Of a stretch of 64,000 bases of DNA, positions 1-9,319 are shown piece after piece; the stretch's first letter is position 1, and every line of letters starts with the position of its first letter. Source of the DNA: Dicyema japonicum (Eukaryota; Dicyemida; Rhombozoa; Dicyemidae). The translations under genes were made by a program, and so were the position numbers. The stretch is taken from the NCBI GenBank assembly GCA_011109175.1, contig RDEW01000054.1:221885-285884 (forward strand), in the 5' to 3' direction. The notes under the pieces are model-generated. The model ran no database searches. It was not told the origin of the DNA and saw only the letters and a program-made list of their open reading frames with translations.

Positions 1-1450
1 GTGAGGGTATCCGCCAACGCAGAGGAACTTGAAAATTTCTACTCGTCCTTATCATCGGCTTACTCCTCCTGTTCAGTTCTTACATGCTCTTTATAGCGGA
101 ATTCCAAAGTGGGGAAAAAGCAGGACGAATCAAATTGCCTGGGCAGCCACCCTCGAGGAATTAGAAATCTGCCTGGGGAGGCCCTTATACATTTCTTGAG
201 ACATGTTACGACGTGGACAGGGAAGAAAAGAGACTCCTGTGGATATCGGGTCAATATATTTAACCAAATCGACTACATACTATACAGGCAAACACAAAAG
301 GGGCTACTCACGGACTCATGTACGTACAGTGGCATGATGACCTCGAGTGATCACAGACTACTAGTGGCACGTCTCATTCTAAAGCGACGCTTTAGAATCT
401 CTTGAGCACTGGCACCATGTATGCGGTGCTGGACCTTGGCCGTGGAGGCTCTATGTGGTTCCGACAATACCCGTAAAAAGTACGGCGAGAAAATATCGAA
501 ACTGTTGGAAAATGTCGACACGAATGTCACCCGGGCTGCTATGGAAGAATATTTCTATCTGAGTCTGGCAGGCTGCTGGGATGGTATTGGGAAATCGCCC
601 AAGGAGGTTCAAGGACAAAGAAATAGGAAGTCTAGACAAGAAGAAAATGACTCTCTTAAAAAAACGTCAGACTCAAGAAGGAAAAATGACTCTTAAAAAA
701 GAACGCAACAGAATCAAATACAAAATGAAGAGAAGAGTGAAGGGAACTAACCCGGCATACATTGGATAACTTGGCAAAAGACGCCAAACGATACAAACAT
801 GGTGCAAGAATGTTTGCTGCGGTTAAACAATTATCCCGCAATACGAGACCGGAAATAATCGTAGTTTTCGATGATAGAGAAAAGTACAATCAGCGGCCAG
901 AAATCAGCAAATAAAATTTTCGCTTTTACAAAAAACTACTAAATCTCAATGAACATTTAAAACCGTTCGAAGGAATTCCCAGAGACCTGAACCAAAACAT
1001 CACGCATTACGAAATCATTTCACCCTTGGGTAAGCTCAAGAATGGCAGAACCCCTAGACCCGACAACATGAGTGGAGAATTATTGAAAAACGCGCCAGAC
1101 AGGGTGGCTGAGTTAATCTGCACAGTCCGAAACAGGACATTCAAATGTCACAGTCCATTTTATGCGGGAAATGGCACCTTGATCCCAATTCAGAAATCTA
1201 GAAAGGAAATAGGAAATCTAAACAATCTACGCCGATTACACTAATGAATACGATAAGGAAAATACTGTCCCTTGTTGTGCTGGATCGTATTTCAGGCCCT
1301 GTAAATGACTTCCTGAACTCAAGTCAAAGTGGATTCAGACTTGAAGGTCGACAGCAGACGTTGTATGGAACCATAGACGGCTGTGTGCAATGTGCCAGAA
1401 ACACATAGAAGAAATCTCATTCTTTGGAATTGACCTATCCGTTTTTTCGA
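1..1450 (+). mobile_element. LINE family B, decayed copy (endonuclease end to RT start)
   Basis: Degenerate non-LTR retrotransposon. At 240-400 the translation contains NQIDYILYRQ and SSDHRLLVAR, the end of an apurinic-type endonuclease, and at 1,026-1,150 KLKNGRTPRPDNMSGELL, the region just before the reverse transcriptase fingers. At 1,260-1,400 there are pieces like RKILSLVVLDRI and SQSGFR. The same blocks occur in the better copy at 23.2-26.2 kb. The frame is broken many times, so no protein is expected. The left end is cut by the window edge. Confidence 0.8.
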
Positions 1451-1469
1451 CACCATCAATCGCAAAAAA

Positions 1470-2210
1470 GCTAATGCTCTTCATTCTGCCTGGTTATCCT
1501 CTAACGAATCAGATAAACTTGGAGTGCAAATTCTGCATGATATGGAGGATTTAGTTATTCTAAATAACTCTTTTCTACATAATCGTTGTGCTTCTATACG
1601 TTCAGATCATTTTAATACTTCTCCGGATGTCTCCCTCTGTTTTAAAAATATCGTTCTCGACGTTCAACTAGATGTTCTTAATAATCAACAGACTGACTAC
1701 AATCAAATTGTAATTACCTACAACCATCAATCTACAAAAAGGAGGATCACAAAGACGTATTTAAACTATAAACATGGAAAGTGGATTTTTATATAAACGA
1801 GACTGAGCTCGTACTCAGCGACTTTTCTTGTACATCTTTTCGCTCTTTTGCTGCCGTTGTCGAGTTCTTCACAGACTAATAGAAGTCCTGACGGTCTCTC
1901 CATACACCATCTAAAAAACTTGGTCCGAGTTGGTTTCATGCCTTAACTAAATTAATCGAATACTCAGTCAATCGCATAGCAGTCCACTGCTTTGGAAAAA
2001 AATCAACTATCATCTCTATTCTGAAGCCTTACCGTGACCTATCCGATCTTTCTTTTCCCACAGAATTTTTTACTGTCTGCTGTTTCGAAGATCAAGGAAC
2101 GTTTTTTAACTAAATTTAACCAATCTCAGCACAGATTTCAACTTTTCCATTTCACTACTACACATTTATCTAAACTCACTTAGCTTATTGCAACTGGAAT
2201 TAATAATCAG
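1470..2210 (+). mobile_element. LINE family A remnant, interrupted by a hAT-like insertion
   Basis: Reads as the end of a family A endonuclease (DLVILNNSF, then TSPDVSLCF near 1,620-1,650; compare MVILNHPN and TSPDISIA in the 15.5 kb copy), followed by scrambled RT blocks (IISILKPYRDLSD near 2,010-2,045; HRFQLFHFTTTHLSKLTQLI near 2,130-2,195). The sequence stops at 2,210 and resumes at 3,915, after the hAT-like element, with the next RT residues. Frames are broken throughout. Confidence 0.65.
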
Positions 2211-3914
2211 TAGGGCAAGTTGTTTCTAGCACTTAAAAAAATTTTTTAGCGCTAAAAAATCATAAAATCTAGCAATTATAATTAAAAAAGTTAGCACTTA
2301 AAATGATAAAATCTAGCATTTAAAATTGTAAAATCTATAACTTAAAATAATAAAATAAAACATTTAAATTTTATTTATTGTAATATAATAAAAGTTAATG
2401 CTTGATATTGTCTGGATGAAAGTTCCTATCCTTTTTTAAAAATTTTTTAGCATTTTAATAGCTCTTTCAACAGATGCATAGGATGCCTGACAGCGTGAAA
2501 GAGAAAAATAATCTTGTTGGCTAATTTTTGGTTCAGTCATTTCAATAATAAGTTTAAATCCATTCTCCTTCATTTTTTTATTTATATAATTTTTGATATT
2601 TGCCTTGTCATTATCAAAATGTAGTCTTTGTATAATAGTAATCTTCCATGATTTGATTGCAAGGAATCACTTCGTCCATTCTCAGAACATGTCCGATAAG
2701 TCGCCAGCGTGAGGTAATTACTTCTCTGCTTATCGGTTTGCATTTACATAATTTGTAGAGAGTGTCTTTTTTGATAATCTGTGGCCATTTAATTCCCGCA
2801 ATTTTTCTCAATTGATTTCTATGAAATGTGTCTAGTCAGTCACGGTCCGTTTTTGATGTTCTCCATGTTCCCGAGTTGTATAATAGGACTGGTTGTATGA
2901 ACGCGCTATATAAGCGCATCCGAAGATTTAAGGAGATAAATTTTCTGCGAGTCCAAATACTCCACATCTTTTCAGTGCACACGATACCAACATCTTTCTG
3001 CGAGCAATGACCTCAGCATCACCCAAAAACGAGCCGAGCCTTTTAGTAAACTTCCATTTCTCATCGAACCGCTGAATCGAAGTTAACTCCGTTTTTCTGA
3101 ATTGATCTTCAAAGACCACCTCTCCAGAACTGTTGTGGCTTTATCTATTACAGTTCTTAGTACCACCACATCCTCAGACACAAAATTGATGTCATCAGCA
3201 TACATTAATTCAACAAAATGATTATTTAAGTGACCTAATTCTTTCCTAACGTCCCTCAACGCAGCTTCCAAATAGATTGCAAGGAGAACTGGCGAAAGCG
3301 AGTCCCCTTGCAGAATACCAATGCCGGTCGTGATTTTTTCCGAATAGCCCTTCCCCACTTTCACTATGAGGCTCGTGTCAGCCAGCAAAAAACGCACAAT
3401 ATCAAACAGTCCTCATCAATTATGTCCTTGAGAACTTGCAATAGTTTATCTCAGCAGACACAGTCGAATGCTTTTGATTAGCCGACTCCCAGAGTATATA
3501 TTGTTTTTCTGTACTTCTGACATATTGACGTAAGCTACCGATGACTCCATACTATATCAGCAGTTGATTTTCCTGGTCTGAATCCGCTTTGACTTGGTGA
3601 CAAGTATTGGTCAACTGAATTTGATATTCAATTCAATGTTGTAATCGACAATGTTTTTCGCAAAGTGGTCAAAAGCATGATCGGTTTGAAATTTTCGATT
3701 GGACCTGCAGGTTTCGGAATCCGTAAACACATTATTAACTGCAATTTAAATTAGCATTTAAACAAAAATTAGCATTTAAAATTAAAAATAGCACTTATAG
3801 CATTTATAATGTATGTTTTTTTAACAAAATTAAAAAATAATTATTCCAAATTCAATTGTATATTTAAAAAAGTATAAAAAATAAAAATAGCATTTTAGCA
3901 CTTAAATTGCCCTA
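2211..3914. mobile_element. hAT-like DNA transposon with 8-bp target duplication
   Basis: The outer ends are inverted: TAGGGCAA at 2,211-2,218 and TTGCCCTA at 3,907-3,914. The 8 bases ATAATCAG flank both sides (2,203-2,210 and 3,915-3,922), a target-site duplication of the length typical of hAT elements; TAGGG fits the hAT terminal consensus. Both subterminal regions (2,225-2,340 and 3,740-3,905) carry many copies of a TAGCAYTTAAA word in opposite orientation, as expected for transposase-binding subterminal repeats. On the minus strand around 2,440-2,510 a stretch with ASVERAIKMLKN resembles the hAT dimerisation region. No intact transposase. It holds a LINE B fragment in its middle and sits inside an older LINE A copy. 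Confidence 0.7.
2612..3720 (-). mobile_element. LINE family B RT fragment, truncated at both ends, inside the hAT-like element
   Basis: Reading the minus strand from 3,720: GPIENFKPIMLLTTLRK, SQSGFRPGKSTADIVW, then an ORF (3,397-3,083) with GILQGDSLSPVLLAIYLEAAL and the catalytic YADDINF, and finally (2,811-2,614) WRLIGHVLRMDE and IMEDYYY. These match the 24.9-26.0 kb copy in order. The fragment begins inside the RT and stops before the normal C-terminal 50 residues and 3' end. Losing the 3' end is unusual for a LINE insertion and suggests capture or later deletion. Several frameshifts. Confidence 0.8.
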
Positions 3915-4210
3915 ATAATCAGACAGAAAAACATTGAATTTTGCTGTTCCTGATTTGGGTCATCTTTACGAAAATCAAAAAGTCTGCCTCAGAATAATTA
4001 ACTGTTGCTTAAAAATACTCTAACTTATCACTTCCATTTGGAGTCAAAAATAGTCTCAACGACATAAGACCGGACAAGTAAAGTCGTCATCTAGCTCTTC
4101 ATGTTCACTTGTTGAGCACGGAATAGATCACTTTTTGTGTCATGGCCGCTTTCGGTTTCTCCTCCACATGAAAGCAACCTTTTGGATTTCTGAGAACGTC
4201 TATTTATGGT
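3915..4210 (+). mobile_element. Continuation of the LINE family A remnant beyond the hAT-like insertion
   Basis: After the second copy of the 8-bp duplication the translation resumes where it stopped at 2,210, roughly matching the RT stretch after THLTSLSQFI of the 15.5 kb copy. After about 4,010 nothing is clearly assignable; at 4,200-4,225 the TTATTTATTTACCCCCGG word resembles a LINE A 3' tail on the minus strand. Low sequence quality as a gene; kept only as a remnant. Confidence 0.4.
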
Positions 4211-4314
4211 AGTTATTTATTTACCCCCGGTCCCTTCAAATGAAAGAAACTGATGGCTAACAAAACGTTGCAGCCAAGAGCAGACGCTCCCAGAGATCCG
4301 GCAGGTATTTTTGG

Positions 4315-4575
4315 TTCTATTTATTTAACACCCAAGACCACAGGTAAAACCAAAACTAACTATCACGTGATCCCGATGCGCTCCGCCAAAATCCTCATTC
4401 TTTTCCGGTGCTCCTCCCTCGTACCCACACAAGCTCGTACTGGGCGGTTGACTGTATTTGCAGGGTCACCTTCCCGCATGCCGGAGTTTTGTTTAATGAG
4501 GGCCTCCAGAGAAGTCGATCCGGTTCTGTGTCTCCCACAAGACCACCGCTCCGTCATTCTGAAAGCCTTCTTTTG
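4315..4575 (-). mobile_element. LINE family A, 5'-truncated 3' end
   Basis: Minus-strand ORF (4,557-4,363) carries the family A C-terminus: TERWSCGRHRTGSTSLEALI and, at its end, RILAERIGIT then stop. The plus strand at 4,320-4,378 shows the family A tail: a (TTTA)n-like end, CCCAAGACCACAGG, a short loop, then CGTGATCCCG, which form the terminal stem-loop. Nearly the same block recurs at 9.3 kb (-) and 19.4 kb (+). Confidence 0.8.
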
Positions 4576-4624
4576 AATGTCCTCGATTTTATTTTTGGTT
4601 CTGAAGAGGTATTTTTGGTTCTGA

Positions 4625-5150
4625 AGAGAACTAGTAGGTAACCCGGGACAAGTAAAAAAATGATCCGTCTTCTAATCTTCAAGAAAGCACGATAGCAATA
4701 GTGAATAGGACGATTGTCCAATCCTGTAAAGATATGAATGTAAATTCAAGTAATGACCACAACGTAGGCGCGCCTAGTGGACGCGAACTTCCCGAGGAGG
4801 AAATCTTCGCTTCCGTCAACAATAGGTGGAATACGCTCCAGAAGCTTGTTTATACCAAGGCTTGAGCTAGATGTCCCAGCGTTTAACATTGTCAAAAAAT
4901 TGTAGACTTAGCATCTTGAAATGGTCCCTGATTGTGAGAATTTTTGATTCCCAGTATAGGTGGTCTGTTGGAGTAGTTTTTAGGCATTCAATCGTTATTC
5001 TTAGAGCAGAATTTTGACTCGTTTATTATTGATAAACAGGGACCCCAGACAGAAACAGCGTAGTTCATCGTTGTTCTAATAAATTGTCTGTAAATACTGG
5101 TCAAGCTCTCTTTGCTCTGCCAAATGACTTACTCATCACGGCCCGTTTAG
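4625..5150 (-). mobile_element. Jockey-like LINE, C-terminal remnant
   Basis: Minus-strand reading gives, in order, a stretch like VSGVPVYQ, then SALRITIECLKTTPTDHLYW, SKILTIRDHFKMLSLQFF, and near 4,640-4,670 TDHFFTCPGLPTSL. The order 'xxALRxxxGCxxxTPxxHL, LPIxxHxxMLxxQF, HxFxCPxxPTxL' is typical of the C-terminal part of Jockey-clade RT proteins. Frames are interrupted. A 45-codon plus-strand ORF at 4,734-4,868 overlaps it and is probably chance. Confidence 0.6.
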
Positions 5151-5293
5151 TTACGTTCTTGTTAGCCACTGATTACAATCCTCTTCTTCATTTCTTTCAG
5201 TAATAGCCTACAAATTTCGGGACATTAACAATTACAAAGATTAAATATTTATAGTTACTAAGATTAAAATTTATTTAATGTCAATTTAAAAAA

Positions 5294-5354
5294 TTCTCAC
5301 TTTGATGTGAATGATTCTCACATTGATGTGAATAAGTTCTCACTTTGAAGTGAA
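5294..5354. repeat. Three-copy 21-22 bp minisatellite
   Basis: The word TTCTCACTTTGATGTGAAT is repeated with small changes at 5,294, 5,315 and 5,337. Each unit contains an imperfect palindrome (TCACATTGATGTGA in unit 2), so single-stranded folding or protein binding is possible, but no role is evident. Confidence 0.75.
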
Positions 5355-5359
5355 AACCT

Positions 5360-5740
5360 TGTATATTGCTTCCATTATCAACTTTGATTACGGAATAGCT
5401 GTAGCCTGCCTCCATTTCCAGCTAAGCACTTCGTATCCTTCATAGATTCCAAATTGGTTGCAGATTTTACAATTTTTTTCTTAAGGGTAACTACAATTAT
5501 ATATTTGTCAATCTCCTCCATCATTATCAACATCCTATTTTCTTTCTCAGCGAGTATTTTTAGATGATCAATCAAAAAATTAGTGATTTTTTGTATGTCA
5601 AAAGAAATGATTCGTATTGATTAATAAGTAATTTTTAATTTAGGATTCTTGGTAAAAAATCTATAACTAAACGAAGTTTTGGATGGCGAATCTATTGCTG
5701 GCAAATTTTATAATTCCAATCTTCTATTTGTTGAAGTTAA
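5360..5740. other. No recognised gene
   Basis: AT-rich stretch. A 65-codon minus-strand ORF at 5,575-5,378 is rich in K, E and I and could be an exon, but it has no recognisable motif and no convincing partner exon. Nothing else assigned. Confidence 0.4.
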
Positions 5741-5880
5741 AATCACTCTCCATTTGTTTATTGATATTTATGAATCTTCCAATCCAGGTTGAGACTAGAA
5801 CAGCCTAATACATTACTAAGAAAATTATGGTCTACAGAATCAAAAGCTTTATCTACCGTATTCATTGTTTATACATTGGG
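5740..5880 (-). mobile_element. Small RT remnant of a LINE
   Basis: Minus-strand reading contains VDKAFDSVDHNFL, the RT block around the first catalytic aspartate (compare WKAFDSVIHDKL in the family C element at 22.2 kb). Only about 40 residues are recognisable. Sequence from 5,880 to 6,220 holds nothing I can assign. Confidence 0.5.
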
Positions 5881-6224
5881 TTTTCAAGAATTAACACATG
5901 TAGTGTCAGTATAGTAATGCATATAATTGGAAGTGAATCATTAGGAGATCTCCAAGCTGTTTTTTGCTATTAATATGTAAGGAAGAGCTTCTCAGTTGTT
6001 ATGCGGAGGCTAGGTCCACAGCCGAAATTGATCCAATTTTGGTTTGATCATCTTGATAGTATTGGTGCAAACCAGATCATTCAAATCGTGCTGTTTTTCT
6101 AAGCTTTTTGGGGTACCAAGGTTTAGGCGTGTCCAAAGTTCTAGAAACCATAAACCATAATCATAACAACTGTAAATAGGAGTTAACTAGAAGGTTTTTA
6201 TCTCAGTCCTCTCCGTAATGGCCT

Positions 6225-6708
6225 GGACACTCTGCACGTCCCCCATCTCCTTCATTATTAAACGCCCGTATGTCTAGAACCCATCAAGTCCAAAGCTAGT
6301 TGGTCCTTTTCCAGTTATTCCACAGTAGGTCCCTTCCCCCTATGTTCCTCTCAAGTAGTCCCAATTAGCATGTAGGGTCAAGTGATGTGGGTACTAGGTC
6401 CAGCGTGAAAAATCTCCAGAGAGTTTGCCCCCTTCGCTTTACAATAGGTTTCTTAGTTTGGACACTTTGCAAGTGCCCTATCTTCTTCATTAATGAACGC
6501 CCGTATGTCCAGAACATAGTAGGTCCAAAGCTAGTAAGTCCTTCACCAGTTAGTTCTCTCCAGTATGTTCTTCCACAGTAGTCCTAATTCGCCTGTTGGG
6601 ACCAATGATATGGGTAACAAAATCTTGTAGACCCCAATTCGTATATATGTATCAATTGTTGTGGGTACCAGGTCCTACTTGGAAAATATCGAAAGATTTT
6701 GACCCTTT
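6225..6708. repeat. Imperfect 235-bp tandem duplication
   Basis: The block starting GGACACTCTGCACGT at 6,225 is repeated from 6,460 (GGACACTTTGCAAGTG). Shared words in the same order include TTCATTATTAAACGCCCGTATGT/TTCATTAATGAACGCCCGTATGT, GTCCAAAGCTAGT, CCACAGTAG, and near the ends GGTCC...AAAAT...GAC/GCCCCTT. The period is 235 bp, with many substitutions and small indels, so the duplication is old. No coding capacity recognised. Confidence 0.8.
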
Positions 6709-7080
6709 GAGTACTACGCCTTTCAATAAATTCATTCGTCTTAAAATGGGTTCCTTTGTCTTGTAAAATATGTTCCTTCGTCTTGAAACTCTGCGACTTG
6801 AAAAACTGTTCGTTAATTGAAAATTCCACGTAACACCCATGGCGCCACGTAAAATTTTTATTAGCTCGCTCAAAGTTCTCGAAAAAGACTTTCTAGTGGT
6901 TTGGCTCGCGATCCGTGCGGGTAATGTAGTATATTGCGTGTGAGACAATTCTTCCAAATTTGTAATTGCAATAAATAAATCTTAAATATTTTTTGATATA
7001 TCTTAATATTTTTTTAAATCTTTTAAAATCAATTTAAACTAATGCTAAATATAGTATCTAAGCATTTTTCATGGATATAG
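6709..7080. other. Spacer upstream of the CFAP184-like gene
   Basis: The minus strand near 6,860-6,830 carries ACGTGGCGCCATGGGTG, which resembles the 5' box of LINE A copies (GTGGCGTTATGTGGT), followed by an open frame with no family A protein; it may be a very decayed LINE 5' end. From 6,960 to 7,080 the sequence is AT-rich and must contain the missing first exons of the next gene, if they exist. Confidence 0.35.
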
Positions 7081-8268
7081 GTTGGAAATATTCTATGAAT
7101 TCAAAGATACAGAAAAGATAAATTTAAATTCAAATGAGATAAATCAGCAAAGGGAAAAATTAATAGAAGACCGTAATGTTAATATTAATTATTTTAATTT
7201 TTTCAGACTTTAAGGAAACATCAAGAAAAGTTGAAAAAGAAAAGTTATGAAATTCAAAGCAAACTGTCTACCTATTTTAAAAAGATCAAACAAAATGAAA
7301 AAATTGAAGAAAATATAACTGACCAAAATAAGAGATATGTTAGGCAAATGAGTTTCAATTAATTTAAATATAAAATTAGTGTTAATTGATGAACTACATA
7401 AAAATAATGAAATCGAAACTGTGAAATTTAAAGCAGAAATAGAAGATTTAAATATAGATATGAAACAATTGAACGAACAAGTGACTAAAGAAAATGCGAT
7501 ATTAATCAAGAAAAGAAAAGAAAAATTTCGAAAGATTTATTATTTTAATACCAACAAAATTATTCCTGAAACAGTTGCTATTAAAATTTTATTAATAAGT
7601 TATTGGATAATTTTTTAAATCAAATAAGCAACTTAGATGAAGAATTGGGTAAGGAAAGACGGGAATATTTTGAAAATGAAAGGCGCCTAAATGAAACTGA
7701 AAATATGCTTAAATCAAAAGTTGAAATGAGTTAAATGATTTTAGGAAGAATTAATCGAAGGACTAAATATGATAGATTTTGAACAATTAAAAATTGAAAA
7801 TCAAACTTATAATGAAAAAATTGAAGAACGAAATGAAGTATAATATCATTAAATATAGATAACACAATAGGAAATATTGAAACTAAAGAAAAAAATAAAA
7901 AATAATATAGAAATTATAACCCACTGTAAAGAAAAGTTTGACTTCTTAAATAGATTAATAAATGAAAGGAATAATGAATTTATTAATGTTATGGCCATAC
8001 TTTCTGATGTAATATTACTTTTTTATTCAAGAAAAGAGAAATTTTATCAAAACTAAAACAAGAAAGAGACAAATTGCGTATAAAAAACCATCAAATAAAA
8101 AGCAGTTATGGATTATTAGAAAATATAAGTCTTATTAAAAATTATGAAAACTGTGACGATCAAGTAAAAATATTAAATAAGCAAATTAATAATTATAAAC
8201 TGTCGCAATCAAACGCAACTATGGATATTAAACGAATTTCAACGATGATTAAGAAAATAAAATCTTAA
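7081..8268 (+). CDS. CFAP184: CFAP184/CCDC96-like axonemal coiled-coil protein (5' exons not found)
   Basis: Multi-exon gene. Exons read: 7,081-7,177 (LEIFYEFKDTEKINL...), 7,207-7,351, 7,380 onward (LIDELHKNNEIETVKF), about 7,600-7,710 (ISNLDEELGKERREYF), 7,746-7,839 (LNMIDFEQLKIENQTYNEKI, EERNE), 7,873-7,995 and 8,034-8,268. Introns include 29 nt (7,178-7,206) and 28 nt (7,352-7,379). The block IDFEQLKIENQTxNEKIEER followed by ILKLKKK is the signature of the CCDC96/CCDC113 family of ciliary axoneme proteins (CFAP184/CFAP263), and the tail (REILSKLKQERDKLR) fits CCDC96 better. The product is almost wholly coiled coil and should act in motile cilia. The start codon is not resolved, and a junction near 7,560-7,620 is unclear, so it may be 5'-truncated. 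CCDC113 is the alternative. Confidence 0.75.
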
Positions 8269-8364
8269 CAAATTAAATTCCTAACATAATTTTTAACATT
8301 ATATTCATTTTGGTAATGTTTAACACGATTATCAGCTACTGGTTTAAATGATAAATGTTTTTGT

Positions 8365-8910
8365 AAGGTGTACCGTCTTCTAGCTGTCTAGATGACAAAA
8401 AAGGCATAATATTGAAGCTGGTCTTTCTGTACTCAAACTACTATTCAATTCATACACTTATAGTTATCCTTGACTTATTCTAAAAACCTCGAACTGATTG
8501 CCTACGACTAGTATCAAAAATTCTCCATTGTTTAAAATTCCTTGACAAATTTAAAATGATAAACCAGCTGACCCATTGCCTATGGTTTTCTAAAAATAAA
8601 ATGAAATTCATACCTATCCTCGGCGACAAAGTTTGCATTCTTAGAAGTATTCTGGAGTCTGAGCTAACCCAGTCTCGCCCAAAACGATCCACGACTGTTT
8701 TTCTAAAAAAAGCGTTGCTATCAACAAGCTTTTGAGACGTCTGCCGTCAAATATTCGAATGTATAAACGCAAAGCTCATCTACATCGGAAAGTTTGTGTC
8801 CATTTGCGTGCCTACACTGAGGTCACCATACAGGTCACCACAGAATCTGAAGACCAGCTTCAATATTATGCCTTTTTTTGTCATCAGACAGCTAGAAGAC
8901 GGTACACCTT
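8365..8910. repeat. 61-bp inverted repeat around a 424-bp centre
   Basis: The left arm 8,365-8,425 (AAGGTGTACCGTCTTCTAG...) is the reverse complement of the right arm 8,850-8,910, with only two single-base indels. The similarity stops abruptly at both ends. It could be the termini of a foldback element, an inverted duplication, or a source of hairpin RNA. No target-site duplication is visible outside the arms. Confidence 0.75.
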
Positions 8911-9047
8911 CACTTGTCCTGGTTCTCCTTCGATTTCTGCGCCTCAGCATGTACATTTCGGATCTTTTGGACCATCCGCTTTTAACAGCTTTTTTCTTGT
9001 TACCCAATGTTTTCCTTTATTTGAAGGAAATGGGAATAAATAATTAA
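8465..9047 (+). mobile_element. Possible Jockey-like LINE C-terminal remnant
   Basis: Overlapping plus-strand frames give YTFTCPGSPSISAP and, in the next frame, SDLLDHPLLTAFFLL, reminiscent of the HxFxCPxxPTxLxxxDLWxxPxxxAxFL ending of Jockey-clade proteins. The upstream part (from about 8,530, QLTHCLWFSKNK) cannot be placed. Weak evidence; it overlaps the inverted repeat. From 9,048 to 9,320 I see only AT-rich spacer. Confidence 0.35.
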
Positions 9048-9319
9048 TTAATACAGCATTGACACAATATAAGCTCGATATATTCCTATTTGACAAAAAG
9101 TTGATTGAAATTTAAGTAGTTTAAGTTGGATGATTTAAGTCTGTTGAGGCGGAAAAATTCTATAACTGCAGCCTATTGAATCCAAATTATTTTACAAGGT
9201 CAAACTCAAGAATTTGCGGATTTTTTTAACATTGTAACATTTAGCATCGCATTTTTCCAAAGTACTTGAAAATCTAAAAATGTATTACAATATATTACCG
9301 TATATCCAAGTTACTGCTA

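Noticed and set aside
4734-4868. Plus-strand 45-codon ORF with a higher G+C start (MNVNSSNDHNVGAPSG...)
   Set aside because: It overlaps, antisense, the Jockey-like remnant, whose protein blocks are clear, and has no motif of its own.
5378-5575. Minus-strand 65-codon ORF as a gene
   Set aside because: No conserved motif, no neighbouring exon in phase, and composition typical of AT-rich chance ORFs.
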